Assembly: GCF_051020975.1 (NCBI RefSeq)
Contig: NW_027478167.1
Span: forward strand, 62,001-126,000
Reading direction: 5' to 3'
DNA from: Osmia lignaria lignaria
Taxonomy: Eukaryota; Arthropoda; Insecta; Hymenoptera; Megachilidae
DNA length: 64,000 nt
Shown here: positions 14,162 through 26,719 of the stretch, one piece after another
Layout: every line of letters begins with the position of its first letter
How positions within the stretch are numbered: the first letter of the stretch is position 1
Notes under the pieces: generated by a model
Databases searched by the model: none
Told to the model about the DNA's origin: nothing
The model's input: only the letters and a program-made list of their open reading frames with translations
Made by a program: the position numbers and the translations under genes

Positions 14162-17059
14162 GTCTCTTAACATTTTGCCATAGCTCGCTTCGTTTCCGAG
14201 ATATTTGCAGATTTATCTCGAGGGAAGGGGCCTGACGGACATATTTCGAGATATTTCTTCTTCTTGTTGCTCTTCTTCTGCACAGCTAAGCTGGAAGTGG
14301 CATTTGCGGCTCGCACTAGTGCAGAGTTATCTCAAAGAAAGGGGCCACGGTGTTTCTGTATCTCTATTATGTTGGTGCGGCTTCGGAACTTTTAAATATC
14401 TCGATATATCTCGAAAACTACGCTTCTGATCAAAAAATATCGTAGAACATAAATTGTAGGAAACATAATTCTCTACAAAAAAGGTCTCTCAAGATTTTGC
14501 CATAGCTCGTTTCGTTTTCGAGATATTTGCAGATATATCTCAAGGGAAGGGGCCTGGCGGACATATTTCGAGATATTTCTTCTTCTTGTTGTTCTTCTTC
14601 TGCACAGCTAAACTGGAAGTGGCATTTGCAGCTCGCAATAGTGCAGAGTTATCTCAAAGAAAGGGGCCACGGTGTTTCTGTATCTCTATTATGTTGGTGC
14701 GGCTTCGGAACTTTTAAATATCTCGATATATCTCGAAAACTACGCTTCTGATCAAAAAATATCACAGAACCTAAAAAGTAGGAAACTTAATTCTCTACAA
14801 ATAAAGTCTCTTAACATTTTGCCATAGCTCGCTTCGTTTCCGAGATATTTGCAGATTTATCTCAAGGGAAGGGGCCTGACGGACATATTTCGAGATATTT
14901 CTTCTTCTTGTTGTTCTTCTTCTGCACAGCTAAGCTGCAAGTGGCATTTGCAGCTCGCAATAGTGCAGAGTTATCTCAAAGAAAGGGGCCACGGTGTTTC
15001 TGTATCTCTATTATGTTGGTGCGGCTTCGGAACTTTTAAATATCTTGATATATCTCGAGAACTACGCATCTGATCAAAAAATATCATAGAACATAAAAAG
15101 TAGGAAACTTAATTCTCTACAAAAAAGGTCTCTTAACATTTTGCCATAGCTCGCTTCGTTTCCGAGATATTTGCAGATTTATCTCAAGGGAAGGGGCCTG
15201 ACGGACATATTTCGAGATATTTCTTCTTCTTGTTGTTCTTCTTCTGCACAGCTAAGCTGGAAGTGGCATGTGGAGGTCGCAATAGTGCAGAGTTATCTCA
15301 AAGAAAGGGGCCACGGTGTTTCTGTATCTCTATTATGTTGGTGCCGCTTCGGAACTTTTAAATATCTTGATATATCACGAGAACTACGCATCTGATCAAA
15401 AAATATCATAGAACATAAAAAGTAGGAAACTTAATTCTCTACAAAAAAGGTCTCTTAACATTTTGCCATAGCTCTCTTCGTTTCCGAGATATTTGCAGAT
15501 TGATCTCAAGGGAAGGGGCCTGACGGACATATTTCGAGATATTTCTTCTTCTTGTTGTTCTTCTTCTGCACAGCTAAGCTGGAAGTGGCATTTGCAGCTC
15601 GCAATAGTGCAGAGATATCTCAAAGAAAGGGGCCACGGTGTTTCTGTACCTCTATTATGTTGGTGCAGCTTCGGAGCTTTTAAATATCTCGATATATCTC
15701 GAAAACTACGCTTCTGATCAAAAAATATCATAGAACATAACTTGTAGGAAACATAATTCTCTACAAAAAAGGTCTCTTAACATTTTGCCATAGCTCGCTT
15801 CGTTTCCGAGATATTTGCAGATATATCTCAAGGGAAGGGGCCTGACGGACATATTTCGAGATATTTCTTCTTCTTGTTGTTCTTCTTCTGCACAGCTAAA
15901 CTGGAAGTGGCATTTCCAGCTCGCAATAGTGCAGAGTTATCTGAAAGAAAGGGGCCACGGTGTTTCTGTATCTCTATTATGTTGGTGCGGCTTCGGAACT
16001 TTTAAATATCTTGATATATCTCGAGAACTACGCATCTGATCAAAAAATATCATACAACATAAAAAGTAGGAAACTTAATTCTCTACAAAAAAGGTCTCTT
16101 AACATTTTGCCATAGCTCGCTTCGTTTCCGAGATATTTGCAGATTTATCTCGAGGGAAGGGGCCTGACGGACATATTTCGAGATATTTCTTCTTCTTGTT
16201 GCTCTTCTTCTGCACAGCTAAGCTGGAAGTGGCATTTGCGGCTCGCACTAGTGCAGAGTTATCTCAAAGAAAGGGGCCACGGTGTTTCTGTATCTCTATT
16301 ATGTTGGTGCGGCTTCGGAACTTTTAAATATCTCGATATATCTCGAAAACTACGCTTCTGATCAAAAAATATCATAGAACATAAATTGTAGGAAACATAA
16401 TTCTCTACAAAAAAGGTCTCTTAAGATTTTGCCATAGCTCGTTTCGTTTTCGAGATATTTGCAGATATATCTCAAGGGAAGGGGCCTGGCGGACATATTT
16501 CGAGATATTTCTTCTTCTTGTTGTTCTTCTTCTGCACAGCTAAACTGGAAGTGGCATTTCCAGCTCGCAATAGTGCAGAGTTATCTCAAAGAAAGGGGCC
16601 ACGGTGTTTCTGTATCTCTATTATGTTGGTGCGGCTTCGGAACTTTTAAATATCTTGATATATCTCGAGAACTTCGCATCTGATCAAAAAATATCATAGA
16701 ACATAAAAAGTAGGAAACATAATTCTCTACAAAAAAGGTCTCTTAACATTTTGCCGTAGCTCGCTTCGTTTCCGAGATATTTGCAGATTTATCTCAAGGG
16801 AAGGGGTCTGACGGACATATTTCGACATATTTCTTCTTCTTGTTGTTCTTCTTCTGCACAGCTAAGCTCGAAGTGGCATTTGCAGCTCGCAATAGTGCAG
16901 AGTTATCTCAAAGAAAGGGGCCACGGTGTTTCTGTATCTCTATTATGTTGGTGCGGCTTCGGAACTTTTAAATATCTTGATATATCTCGAGAACTACGCA
17001 TCTGATCAAAAAATATCATACAACATAAAAAGTAGGAAACTTAATTCTCTACAAAAAAG
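14162..17059 (+). repeat. HOR block B, copy 2, with deleted monomers
   Basis: Monomer by monomer the correspondences are: 14162 with 8689, 14484 with a fusion of 9011 and 9333, 14806 with 9655, 15128 with 9977, 15450 with 10299, 15772 with 10621 at its 5' end and 11265 at its tail, 16094 with 11587, 16416 with 11909, and 16738 with 12875. The shared rare markers leave little doubt. Copy 2 lacks one monomer at 14484, two at 15772 and two between 16416 and 16738. Each loss is a whole multiple of 322 bp, as expected from in-register unequal exchange. Confidence 0.85.
14484..14805 (+). repeat. Hybrid monomer marking an unequal-exchange junction
   Basis: The left part (GATATATCTC, CTGGCGGAC, AAACTGG) matches the monomer at 9011. 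The right part (CATTTGCAG, CTCGATATATCTCGAAAAC, ATCACAGAACC, then CAAATAAAG) matches the monomer at 9333. The switch lies between about 14611 and 14630. The surrounding monomers match 8689 on the left and 9655 on the right, so this junction replaced two monomers by one. Confidence 0.82.
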
Positions 17060-17703
17060 GTCTCTTAACATTTTGCCATAGCTCGCTTCGTTTCCGAGAT
17101 ATTTGCAGATATATCTCAAGGGAAGGGGCCTGACGGACATATTTCGAGATATTTCTTCTTCTTGTTGTTCTTCTTCTGCACAGCTAAGCTGGAAGTGGCA
17201 TTTGCAGCTCGCAATAGTGCAGAGTTATCTCAAAGAAAGGGGCCACGGTGTTTCTGTATCTCTATTATGTTGGTGCGGCTTCGGAACTTTTAAATATCTT
17301 GATATATCTCGAGAACTACGCATCTGATCAAAAAATATCATAGAACATAAAAAGTAGGAAACTTAATTCTCTACAAAAAAGGTATCTCAACATTTTGCCA
17401 TACTCCGCTTCGTTTCCGAGATATTTGCAGATTTATCTCAAGGGAAGGGGCCTAACGGACATATTTCGAGATATTTCTTCTTCTTGTTGTTCTTCTTCTG
17501 CACAGCTAAGCTGGAAGTGGCATTTGCACGTCGCAATAGTGCAGAGTTATCTCAAAGAAAGGGGCCACGGTGTTTCTGTATCTCTATTATGTTGGTGCGG
17601 CTTCGGAACTTTTAAATATCTCGATATATCTCGAAAACTACGCTTCTGATCAAAAAATATCATAGAACGTAAATTGTAGGAAACATAATTCTCTACAAAA
17701 AGG
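17060..17703 (+). repeat. Two linker monomers between HOR blocks B and C
   Basis: These are two monomers of the general type. The first has GATATATCTC. The second starts GTATCTCAACA and has ATACTCCGC and CATTTGCACGTCGC, which I did not see elsewhere. They do not continue the order of copy 1 of block B and precede the hexamer block. Confidence 0.7.
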
Positions 17704-20700
17704 GTCTCTTAACATTTTGCCATAGCTCGCTTCGTTTCCGAGATATTTGCAGATTTATCTCAAGGGAAGGGGTCTGACGGACATATTTCGAGATATTTCT
17801 TCTTCTTGTTGTTCTTCTTCTGCACAGCTGAGCTCGAAGTGGCATTTGCAGCTCGCAATAGTGCAGAGTTATCGCAAAGAAAGGGGCCACGGTGTTTCTG
17901 TATCTCTATTATGTTGGTGCGGGTTCGGAACTTTTAAATATCTTGATATATCTCGAGAACTACGCATCTGATCAAAAAATATCATAGAACATAAAAAGTA
18001 GGAAACCTAATTTTCTACAAAAAAGGTCTCTTAACATTTTGCCGTAGCTCGCTTCGTTTCCGAGATATTTGCAGATTTATCTCAAGGGAAGGGGCCTGAC
18101 GGACATATTTCGAAATATTTCTTATTCTTGTTGTTCTTCTTCTGCACAGCTAAGCTGGAAGTGGCATGTGGAGGTCGCAATAGTGCAGAGTTATCTCAAA
18201 GAAAGGGGCCACGGTGTTTCTGTATCTCTATTATGTTGGTGCGGCTTCGGAACTTTTAAATATCTCGATATATCTCGAAAACTACGCTTCTGATCAAAAA
18301 ATATCATAGAGCGTAAATTGTAGGAAACATAATTCTCTACAAAAAAGGTCTCTTAACATTTTGCCATAGCTCGCTTCGTTTCCGAGATATTTGCAGATTT
18401 ATCTCAAGGGAAGGGGTCTGACGGACATATTTCGACATATTTCTTCTTCTTGTTGTTCTTCTTCTGCACAGCTAAGCTCGAAGTGGCATTTGCAGCTCGC
18501 AATAGTGCAGAGTTATCTCAAAGAAAGGGGCCACGGTGTTTCTGTATCTCTATTATGTTGGTGCGGCTTCGGAACTTTTAAATATCTTGATATATCTCGA
18601 GAACTACGCATCTGATCAAAAAATATCATACAACATAAAAAGTAGGAAACTTAATTCTCTACAAAAAAGGTCTCTTAACATTTTGCCATAGCTCGCTTCG
18701 TTTCCGAGATATTTGCAGATTTATCTCAAGGGAAGGGGCCTGACGGACATATTTCGAGATATTTCTTCTTCTTGTTGTTCTTCTTCTGCACAGCTAAGCT
18801 GGAAGTGGCATTTGCAGCGCGCAATAGTGCAGAGTTATCTCAAAGAAAGGGGCCACGGTGTTTCTGTATCTCTATTATGTTGGTGCGGCTTCGGAACTTT
18901 TAAATATCTTGATATATCTCGAGAACTACGCATCTGATCAAAAAATATCATAGAACATAAAAAGTAGGAAACCCAATTTTCTACAAAAAAGGTCTCTTAA
19001 GATTTTGCCGTAGCTCGCTTCGTTTCCGAGATATTTGCAGATTTATCTCAAGGGAAGGGGCCTGACGGACATATTTCGAAATATTTCTTATTCTTGTTGT
19101 TCTTCTTCTGCACAGCTAAGCTGGAAGTGGCATTTGCAGCTGGCAATAGTGCAGAGTTATCTCAAAGATAGAGGCCACGTTGTTTCTGTACCTCTATTAT
19201 GTTGGTGCAGCTTCGGAACTTTTAAATATCTTGATATATCTCGAGAACTACGCATCTGATCAAAAAATATCATAGAACATAAAAAGTAGGAAACTTAATT
19301 CTCTACAAAAAAGGTATCTCAACATTTTGCCATAGCTCGCTTCGTTTCCGAGATGTTTGCAGATTTATCTCAAGGGAAGGGGCCTGACGGACATATTTCG
19401 AGATATTTCTTCTTCTTGTTGTTCTTCTTCTGCACAGCTAAGCTGGAAGTGGCATTTGCAGGTCGCAATAGTGCAGAGTTATCTCAAAGAAAGGGGCCAC
19501 GGTGTTTCTGTATCTCTATTATGTTGGTGCGGCTTCGGAACTTTTAAATATCTCGATATATCTCGAAAACTACGCTTCTGATCAAAAAATAGCATAGAAC
19601 GTAAATTGTAGGAAACATAATTCTCTACAAAAAAGGTCTCTTAACATTTTGCCATAGCTCCCTTCGTTTCCGAGATATTTGCAGATATATCTCAAGGGAA
19701 GGGGTCTGACGGACATATTTCGAGATATTTCTTCTTCTTGTTGTTCTTCTTCTGCACAGCTGAGCTCGAAGTGGCATTTGCAGCTCGCAATAGTGCAGAG
19801 TTATCGCAAAGAAAGGGGCCACGGTGTTTCTGTATCTCTATTATGTTGGTGCGGGTTCGGAACTTTTAAATATCTTGATATATCTCGAGAACTACGCATC
19901 TGATCAAAAAATATCATAGAACATAAAAAGTAGGAAACCTAATTTTCTACAAAAAAGGTCTCTTAACATTTTGCCGTAGCTCGCTTCGTTTCCGAGATAT
20001 TTGCAGATTTATCTCAAGGGAAGGGGCCTGACGGACATATTTCGAAATATTTCTTATTCTTGTTGTTCTTCTTCTGCACAGCTAAGCTGGAAGTGGCATG
20101 TGGAGGTCGCAATAGTGCAGAGTTATCTCAAAGAAAGGGGCCACGGTGTTTCTGTATCTCTATTATGTTGGTGCGGCTTCGGAACTTTTAAATATCTCGA
20201 TATATCTCGAAAACTACGCTTCTGATCAAAAAATATCATAGAACGTAAATTGTAGGAAACATAATTCTCTACAAAAAAGGTCTCTTAACATTTTGCCATA
20301 GCTCGCTTCGTTTCCGAGATATTTGCAGATTTATCTCAAGGGAAGGGGTCTGACGGACATATTTCGACATATTTCTTCTTCTTGTTGTTCTTCTTCTGCA
20401 CAGCTAAGCTGGAAGTGGCATTTGCAGCTCGCAATAGTGCAGTGTTATCTCAAAGAAAGGGGCCACGGTGTTTCTCTATCTCTATTATGTTGGTGCGGCT
20501 TCGGAACTTTTAAATATCTTGATATATCTCGAGAACTACGCATCTGATCAAAAAATATCACAGAACATAAAAAGTAGGAAACTTAATTCTCTCCAAATAA
20601 GGTCTCTTAACATTTTGCCATAGCTCGCTTCGTTTCCGAGATATTTGCAGATTTATCTCAAGGGAAGGGGCCTGACGGACATATTTCGAGATATTTCTTC

Positions 20701-22533
20701 TTCTTGTTGTTCTTCTTCTGCACAGCTAAGCTGGAAGTGGCATTTGCAGCGCGCAATAGTGCAGAGTTATCTCAAAGAAAGGGGCCACGGTGTTTCTGTA
20801 TCTCTATTATGTTGGTGCGGCTTCGGAACTTTTAAATATCTTGATATATCTCGAGAACTACGCATCTGATCAAAAAATATCATAGAACATAAAAAGTAGG
20901 AAACCCAATTTTCTACAAAAAAGGTCTCTTAACATTTTGCCGTAGCCCGCTTCGTTTCCGAGATATTTGCAGATTTATCTCAAGGGAAGGGGCCTGACGG
21001 ACATATTTCGAAATATTTCTTATTCTTGTTGTTCTTCTTCTGCACAGCTAAGCTGGAAGTGGCATTTGCAGCTCGCAATAGTGCAGAGTTATCTCAAAGA
21101 TAGAGGCCACGGTGTTTCTGTACCTCTATTATGTTGGTGCAGCTTCGGAACTTTTAAATATCTTGATATATCTCGAGAACTACGCATCTGATCAAAAAAT
21201 ATCATAGAACATAAAAAGTAGGAAACTTAATTCTCTACAAAAAAGGTATCTCAACATTTTGCCATAGCTCGCTTCGTTTCCGAGATGTTTGCAGATTTAT
21301 CTCAAGGGAAGGGGCCTGACGGACATATTTCGAGATATTTCTTCTTCTTGTTGTTCTTCTTCTGCACAGCTAAGCTGGAAGTGGCATTTGCAGGTCGCAA
21401 TAGTGCAGAGTTATCTCAAAGAAAGGGGCCACGGTGTTTCTGTATCTCTATTATGTTGGTGCGGCTTCGGAACTTTTAAATATCTCGATATATCTCGAAA
21501 ACTACGCTTCTGATCAAAAAATAGCATAGAATGTAAATTGTAGGAAACATAATTCTCTACAAAAAAGGTCTCTTAACATTTTGCCATAGCTCCCTTCGTT
21601 TCCGAGATATTTGCAGATATATCTCAAGGGAAGGGGTCTGACGGACATATTTCGAGATATTTCTTCTTCTTGTTGTTCTTCTTCTGCACAGCTGAGCTCG
21701 AAGTGGCATTTGCAGCTCGCAATAGTGCAGAGTTATCGCAAAGAAAGGGGCCACGGTGTTTCTGTATCTCTATTATGTTGGTGCGGGTTCGGAACTTTTA
21801 AATATCTTGATATATCTCGAGAACTACGCATCTGATCAAAAAATATCATAGAACATAAAAAGTAGGAAACCTAATTTTCTACAAAAAAGGTCTCTTAACA
21901 TTTTGCCGTAGCTCGCTTCGTTTCCGAGATATTTGCAGATTTATCTCAAGGGAAGGGGCCTGACGGACATATTTCGAAATATTTCTTATTCTTGTTGTTC
22001 TTCTTCTGCACAGCTAAGCTGGAAGTGGCATGTGGAGGTCGCAATAGTGCAGAGTTATCTCAAAGAAAGGGGCCACGGTGTTTCTGTATCTCTATTATGT
22101 TGGTGCGGCTTCGGAACTTTTAAATATCTCGATATATCTCGAAAACTACGCTTCTGATCAAAAAATATCATAGAACGTAAATTGTAGGAAGCATAATTCT
22201 CTACAAAAAAGGTCTCTTAACATTTTGCCATAGCTCGCTTCGTTTCCGAGATATTTGCAGATTTATCTCAAGGGAAGGGGTCTGACGGACATATTTCGAC
22301 ATATTTCTTCTTCTTGTTGTTCTTCTTCTGCACAGCTAAGCTCGAAGTGGCATTTGCAGCTCGCAATAGTGCAGAGTTATCTCAAAGAAAGGGGCCACGG
22401 TGTTTCTGTATCTCTATTATGTTGGTGCGGCTTCGGAACTTTTAAATATCTTGATATATCTCGAGAACTACGCATCTGATCAAAAAATATCATACAACAT
22501 AAAAAGTAGGAAACATAATTCTCTACAAAAAAG
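17704..22533 (+). repeat. HOR block C: 1932-bp hexamer, 2.5 copies
   Basis: Six-monomer units start at 17704 and 19636, and a half unit starts at 21568. Diagnostic sites return at 1932 bp: AGCTCGAAGTGG with TTATCGCAAAG in monomer 1; CATGTGGAGGTCGC with CGAAATATTTCTTATTC in monomer 2 (18026, 19958, 21890); TTTCGACATATTTC in monomer 3; CAGCGCGCAATAG in monomer 4 (18670, 20602); CAAAGATAGAGG in monomer 5 (18992, 20924); and GAGATGTTTGCAG in monomer 6 (19314, 21246). Monomer 3 of the second unit (20280) carries CAGTGTTATC, TTTCTCTATC and ATCACAG, features of monomers at 23178 and 24144, which points to gene conversion or local exchange. Confidence 0.9.
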
Positions 22534-22855
22534 GTCTCTTAACATTTTGCCATAGCTCGCTTCGTTTCCGAGATATTTGCAGATTTATCTCAAGGGAAGG
22601 GGCCTGACGGACATATTTTGAGATATTTCTTCTTCTTGTTGTTCTTCTTCTGCACAGCTAAGCTGGAAGTGGCATTTGCAGCTCGCAATAGTGCAGAGTT
22701 ATCTCAAAGAAAGGGGCCACGGTGTTTCTGTATCTCTATTATGTTGGTGCGGCTTCGGAACTTTTAAATATCTTGATATATCTCGAGAACTACGCATCTG
22801 ATCAAAAAATATCATACAACATAAAAAGTAGGAAACTTAATTCTCTACAAAAAAG
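22534..22855 (+). repeat. Single general-type monomer
   Basis: This is a near-consensus monomer between the hexamer and trimer blocks. Its one notable private change is ATATTTTGAGATAT in place of ATATTTCGAGATAT, a C-to-T change at a CpG inside the dyad motif. The change also puts a stop into the frame that is open in most other copies. Confidence 0.85.
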
Positions 22856-24787
22856 GTCTCTTAACATTTTGCCATAGCTCGCTTCGTTTCCGAGATATTT
22901 GCAGATTTATCTCAAGGGAAGGGGCCTGACGGACATATTTCGAGATATTTCTTCTTCTTGTTGTTCTTCTTCTGCACAGCTAAGCTGGAAGTGGCATTTG
23001 CGGCTCGCACTAGTGCAGAGTTATCTCAAAGAAAGGGGCCACGGTGTTTCTGTATCTCTATTATGTTGGCGCGGCTTCGGAACTTTTAAATATCTCGGTA
23101 TATCTCGAAAACTACGCTTCTGATCAAAAAATATCATAGAACATAAATTATAGGAAACATAATTCTCTACAAGAAAGTTCTGTTAACATTTTGCCATAGC
23201 TCTCTTCGTTTCCGAGATATTTGCAGATTTATCTCAAGGGAAGGGGCCTGACGGACATATTTCGAGATATTTCTTCTTCTTGTTGTTCTTCTTCTGCACA
23301 GCTAAGCTGGAAGTGGCATTTGCAGCTCGCAATAGTGCAGTGTTATCTCAAAGAAAGGGGCCACGGTGTTTCTCTATCTCTATTATGTTGGTGCGGTTTC
23401 GGAACTTTTAAATATCTTGATATATCTCGAGAACTACGCATCTGATCAAAAAATATCACAGAACATAAAAAGTAGGAAACTTAATTCTCTACAAATAAGG
23501 TCTCTTAACATTTTGCCATAGCTCGCTTCGTTTCCGAGATATTTGCAGATTTATCTCAAGGGAAGGGGCCTGACGGACATATTTCGAGATATTTCTTCTT
23601 CTTGTTGTTCTTCTTCTGCACAGCTAAGCTGGAAGTGGCATTTGCAGCTCGCAATAGTGCAGAGTTATCTCAAAGAAAGGGGCCACGGTGTTTCTGTATC
23701 TCTATTATGTTGGTGCGGCTTCGGAACTTTTAAATATCTTGATATATCTCGAGAACTACGCATCTGATCAAAAAATATCATACAACATAAAAAGTAGGAA
23801 ACTTAATTCTCTACAAAAAAGGTCTCTTAACATTTTGCCATAGCTCGCTTCGTTTCCGAGATATTTGCAGATTTATCTCAAGGGAAGGGGCCTGACGGAC
23901 ATATTTCGAGATATTTCTTCTTCTTGTTGTTCTTCTTCTGCACAGCTAAGCTGGAAGTGGCATTTGCGGCTCGCACTAGTGCAGAGTTTTCCCAAAGAAA
24001 GGGGCCACGGTGTTTCTGTATCTCTATTATGTTGGCGCGGCTTCGGAACTTTTAAATATCTCGGTATATCTCGAAAACTACGCTTCTGATCAAAAAATAT
24101 CATAGAACATAAATTATAGGAAACATAATTCTCTACAAAAAAGTTCTGTTAACATTTTGCCATAGCTCTCTTCGTTTCCGAGATATTTGCAGATTTATCT
24201 CAAGGGAAGGGGCCTGACGGACATATTTCGAGATATTTCTTCTTCTTGTTGTTCTTCTTCTGCACAGCTAAGCTGGAAGTGGCATTTGCAGCTCGCAATA
24301 GTGCAGTGTTATCTCAAAGAAAGGGGCCACGGTGTTTCTCTATCTCTATTATGTTGGTGCGGCTTCGGAACTTTTAAATATCTTGATATATCTCGAGAAC
24401 TACGCATCTGATCAAAAAATATCACAGAACATAAAAAGTAGGAAACTTAATTCTCTACAAATAAGGTCTCTTAACATTTTGCCATGGCTCGCTTCGTTTC
24501 CGAGATATTTGCAGATTTATCTCAAGGGAAGGGGCCTGACGGGCATATTTCGAGATATTTCTTCTTCTTGTTGTTCTTCTTCTGCACAGCTAAGCTGGAA
24601 GTGGCATTTGCAGCGCGCAATAGTGCAGAGTTATCTCAAAGAAAGGGGCCACGGTGTTTCTGTATCTCTATTATGTTGGTGCGGCTTCGGAACTTTTAAA
24701 TATCTTGATATATCTCGAGAACTACGCATCTGATCAAAAAATATCATAGAACATAAAAAGTAGGAAACCCAATTTTCTACAAAAAAG
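22856..24787 (+). repeat. HOR block D1: 966-bp trimer, two copies
   Basis: Units 22856-23821 and 23822-24787 share the order of three types. The first has CGGCTCGCACTAGTG, GTTGGCGCGGC and CTCGGTATATC. The second has CAGTGTTATC, TTTCTCTATC and ATCACAGAAC, and starts GTTCTGTTAAC or close. The third is general type; it has become the CCATGGCTC and GACGGGCAT variant in the second unit. A private TTTTCCCAAAG occurs in 23822. Confidence 0.85.
23500..23821 (+). repeat. Representative near-consensus satellite monomer
   Basis: I chose this copy because it carries the majority base at nearly all variable sites (TACAAC near its 3' end is one exception). Landmarks: a dyad GAGATA...TATCTC at 23536-23541 and 23552-23557; TCGAGATA at 23584-23591; a polypyrimidine-like TTC/TTG tract at 23592-23617; two related 26-bp segments at 23545-23570 and 23659-23684, identical at 23 positions; and a tandem pair of 10-mers, TATCTTGATA then TATCTCGAGA, at 23735-23754. 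The last 70 bp are A-rich, with three A-tracts of 5 to 6 bases. I count about 39 % G+C and 11 CpG sites. The length equals two units of 161 bp, close to dinucleosome spacing, but the halves are not simple duplicates. An open frame without ATG crosses the middle and is not considered a gene. Confidence 0.9.
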
Positions 24788-26719
24788 GTCTCTTAACATT
24801 TTGCCGTAGCTCGCTTCGTTTCCGAGATATTTGCAGATTTATCTCAAGGGAAGGGGCCTGACGGACATATTTCGAAATATTTCTTCTTCTTGTTGTTCTT
24901 CTTCTGCACAGCTAGGCTGGAAGTGGCATTTGCAGCTCGCAATAGTGCAGAGTTATCTCAAAGAAAGGGGCCACGGTGTTTCTGTACCTCTATTAGGTTG
25001 GTGCAGCTTCGGAGCTTTTAAATATCTTGATATATCTCGAGAATTACGCATCTGATCAAAAAATATGATAGAACATAAAAAGTAGGAAACTTAATTCTCT
25101 ACAAAAAAGGTATCTCAACATTTTCCCATAGCTCGCTTCGTTCCCGAGATATTTGCAGATTTATCTCAAGGGAAGGGGCCTGACGCACATATTTCGAAAT
25201 ATTTCTTCTTCTTGTTGTTCTTCTTCTGCACAGCTAAGCTGGAAGTGGCATTTGCAGCTCGCAATAGTGCAGAGTTATCTCAAAGAAAGGGGCCACGGTG
25301 TTTCTGTACCTCTATTAGGTTGGTGCAGCTTCGGAGCTTTTAAATATCTCGGTATATCTCGAAAACTACGCTTCTGATCAAAAAATATCATAGAACATAA
25401 ATTATAGGAAACATAATTCTCTACAAAAAAGTTCTGTTAACATTTTGCCATAGCTCTCTTCGTTTCCGAGATATTTGCAGATTTATCTCAAGGGAAGGGG
25501 CCTGACGGACATATTTCGAGATATTTCTTCTTCTTGTTGTTCTTCTTCTGCACAGCTAAGCTGGAAGTGGCATTTGCAGCTCGCAATAGTGCAGTGTTAT
25601 CTCAAAGAAAGGGGCCACGGTGTTTCTCTATCTCTATTATGTTGGTGCGGCTTCGGAACTTTTAAATATCTTGATATATCTCGAGAACTACGCATCTGAT
25701 CAAAAAATATCACAGAACATAAAAAGTAGGAAACTTAATTCTCTACAAATAAGGTCTCTTAACATTTTGCCATGGCTCGCTTCGTTTCCGAGATATTTGC
25801 AGATTTATCTCAAGGGAAGGGGCCTGACGGGCATATTTCGAGATATTTCTTCTTCTTGTTGTTCTTCTTCTGCACAGCTAAGCTGGAAGTGGCATTTGCA
25901 GCGCGCAATAGTGCAGAGTTATCTCAAAGAAAGGGGCCACGGTGTTTCTGTATCTCTATTATGTTGGTGCGGCTTCGGAACTTTTAAATATCTTGATATA
26001 TCTCGAGAACTACGCATCTGATCAAAAAATATCATAGAACATAAAAAGTAGGAAACCCAATTTTCTACAAAAAAGGTCTCTTAACATTTTGCCGTAGCTC
26101 GCTTCGTTTCCGAGATATTTGCAGATTTATCTCAAGGGAAGGGGCCTGACGGACATATTTCGAAATATTTCTTCTTCTTGTTGTTCTTCTTCTGCACAGC
26201 TAGGCTGGAAGTGGCATTTGCAGCTCGCAATAGTGCAGAGTTATCTCAAAGAAAGGGGCCACGGTGTTTCTGTACCTCTATTAGGTTGGTGCAGCTTCGG
26301 AGCTTTTAAATATCTTGATATATCTCGAGAATTACGCATCTGATCAAAAAATATGATAGAACATAAAAAGTAGGAAACTTAATTCTCTACAAAAAAGGTA
26401 TCTCAACATTTTCCCATAGCTCGCTTCGTTCCCGAGATATTTGCAGATTTATCTCAAGGGATGGGGCCTGACGCACATATTTCGAAATATTTCTTCTTCT
26501 TGTTGTTCTTCTTCTGCACAGCTAAGCTGGAAGTGGCATTTGCAGCTCGCAATAGTGCAGAGTTATCTCAAAGAAAGGGGCCACGGTGTTTCTGTACCTC
26601 TATTAGGTTGGTGCAGCTTCGGAGCTTTTAAATATCTTGATATATCTCGAGAACTACGCATCTGATCAAAAAATATCATAGAACATAAAAAGTAGGAAAC
26701 TTAATTCTCTACAAAAAAG
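24144..26719 (+). repeat. HOR block D2: 1288-bp tetramer, two copies
   Basis: Units 24144-25431 and 25432-26719 match monomer for monomer. They share CAGTGTTATC in monomer 1; CCATGGCTC with GACGGGCAT and CAGCGCGC in monomer 2; CAGCTAGGCTGG with ATATGATAGAAC in monomer 3; and GACGCACAT with TTCCCATAG and CTATTAGGTTGG in monomer 4. The first unit overlaps the trimer pair to its left. The fourth monomers differ in their 3' halves (CTCGGTATATC against CTTGATATATC), so an exchange occurred inside that monomer. Confidence 0.87.

Noticed and set aside
24332..24733. 133-codon open frame, repeated at 25620-26021
   Set aside because: It spans the junction of two monomers in a shifted frame and exists only where local variants remove the usual stops. 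Both copies lie in the same duplicated tetramer. A unit of 322 bp is not a multiple of three, so no frame can stay in phase across monomers.
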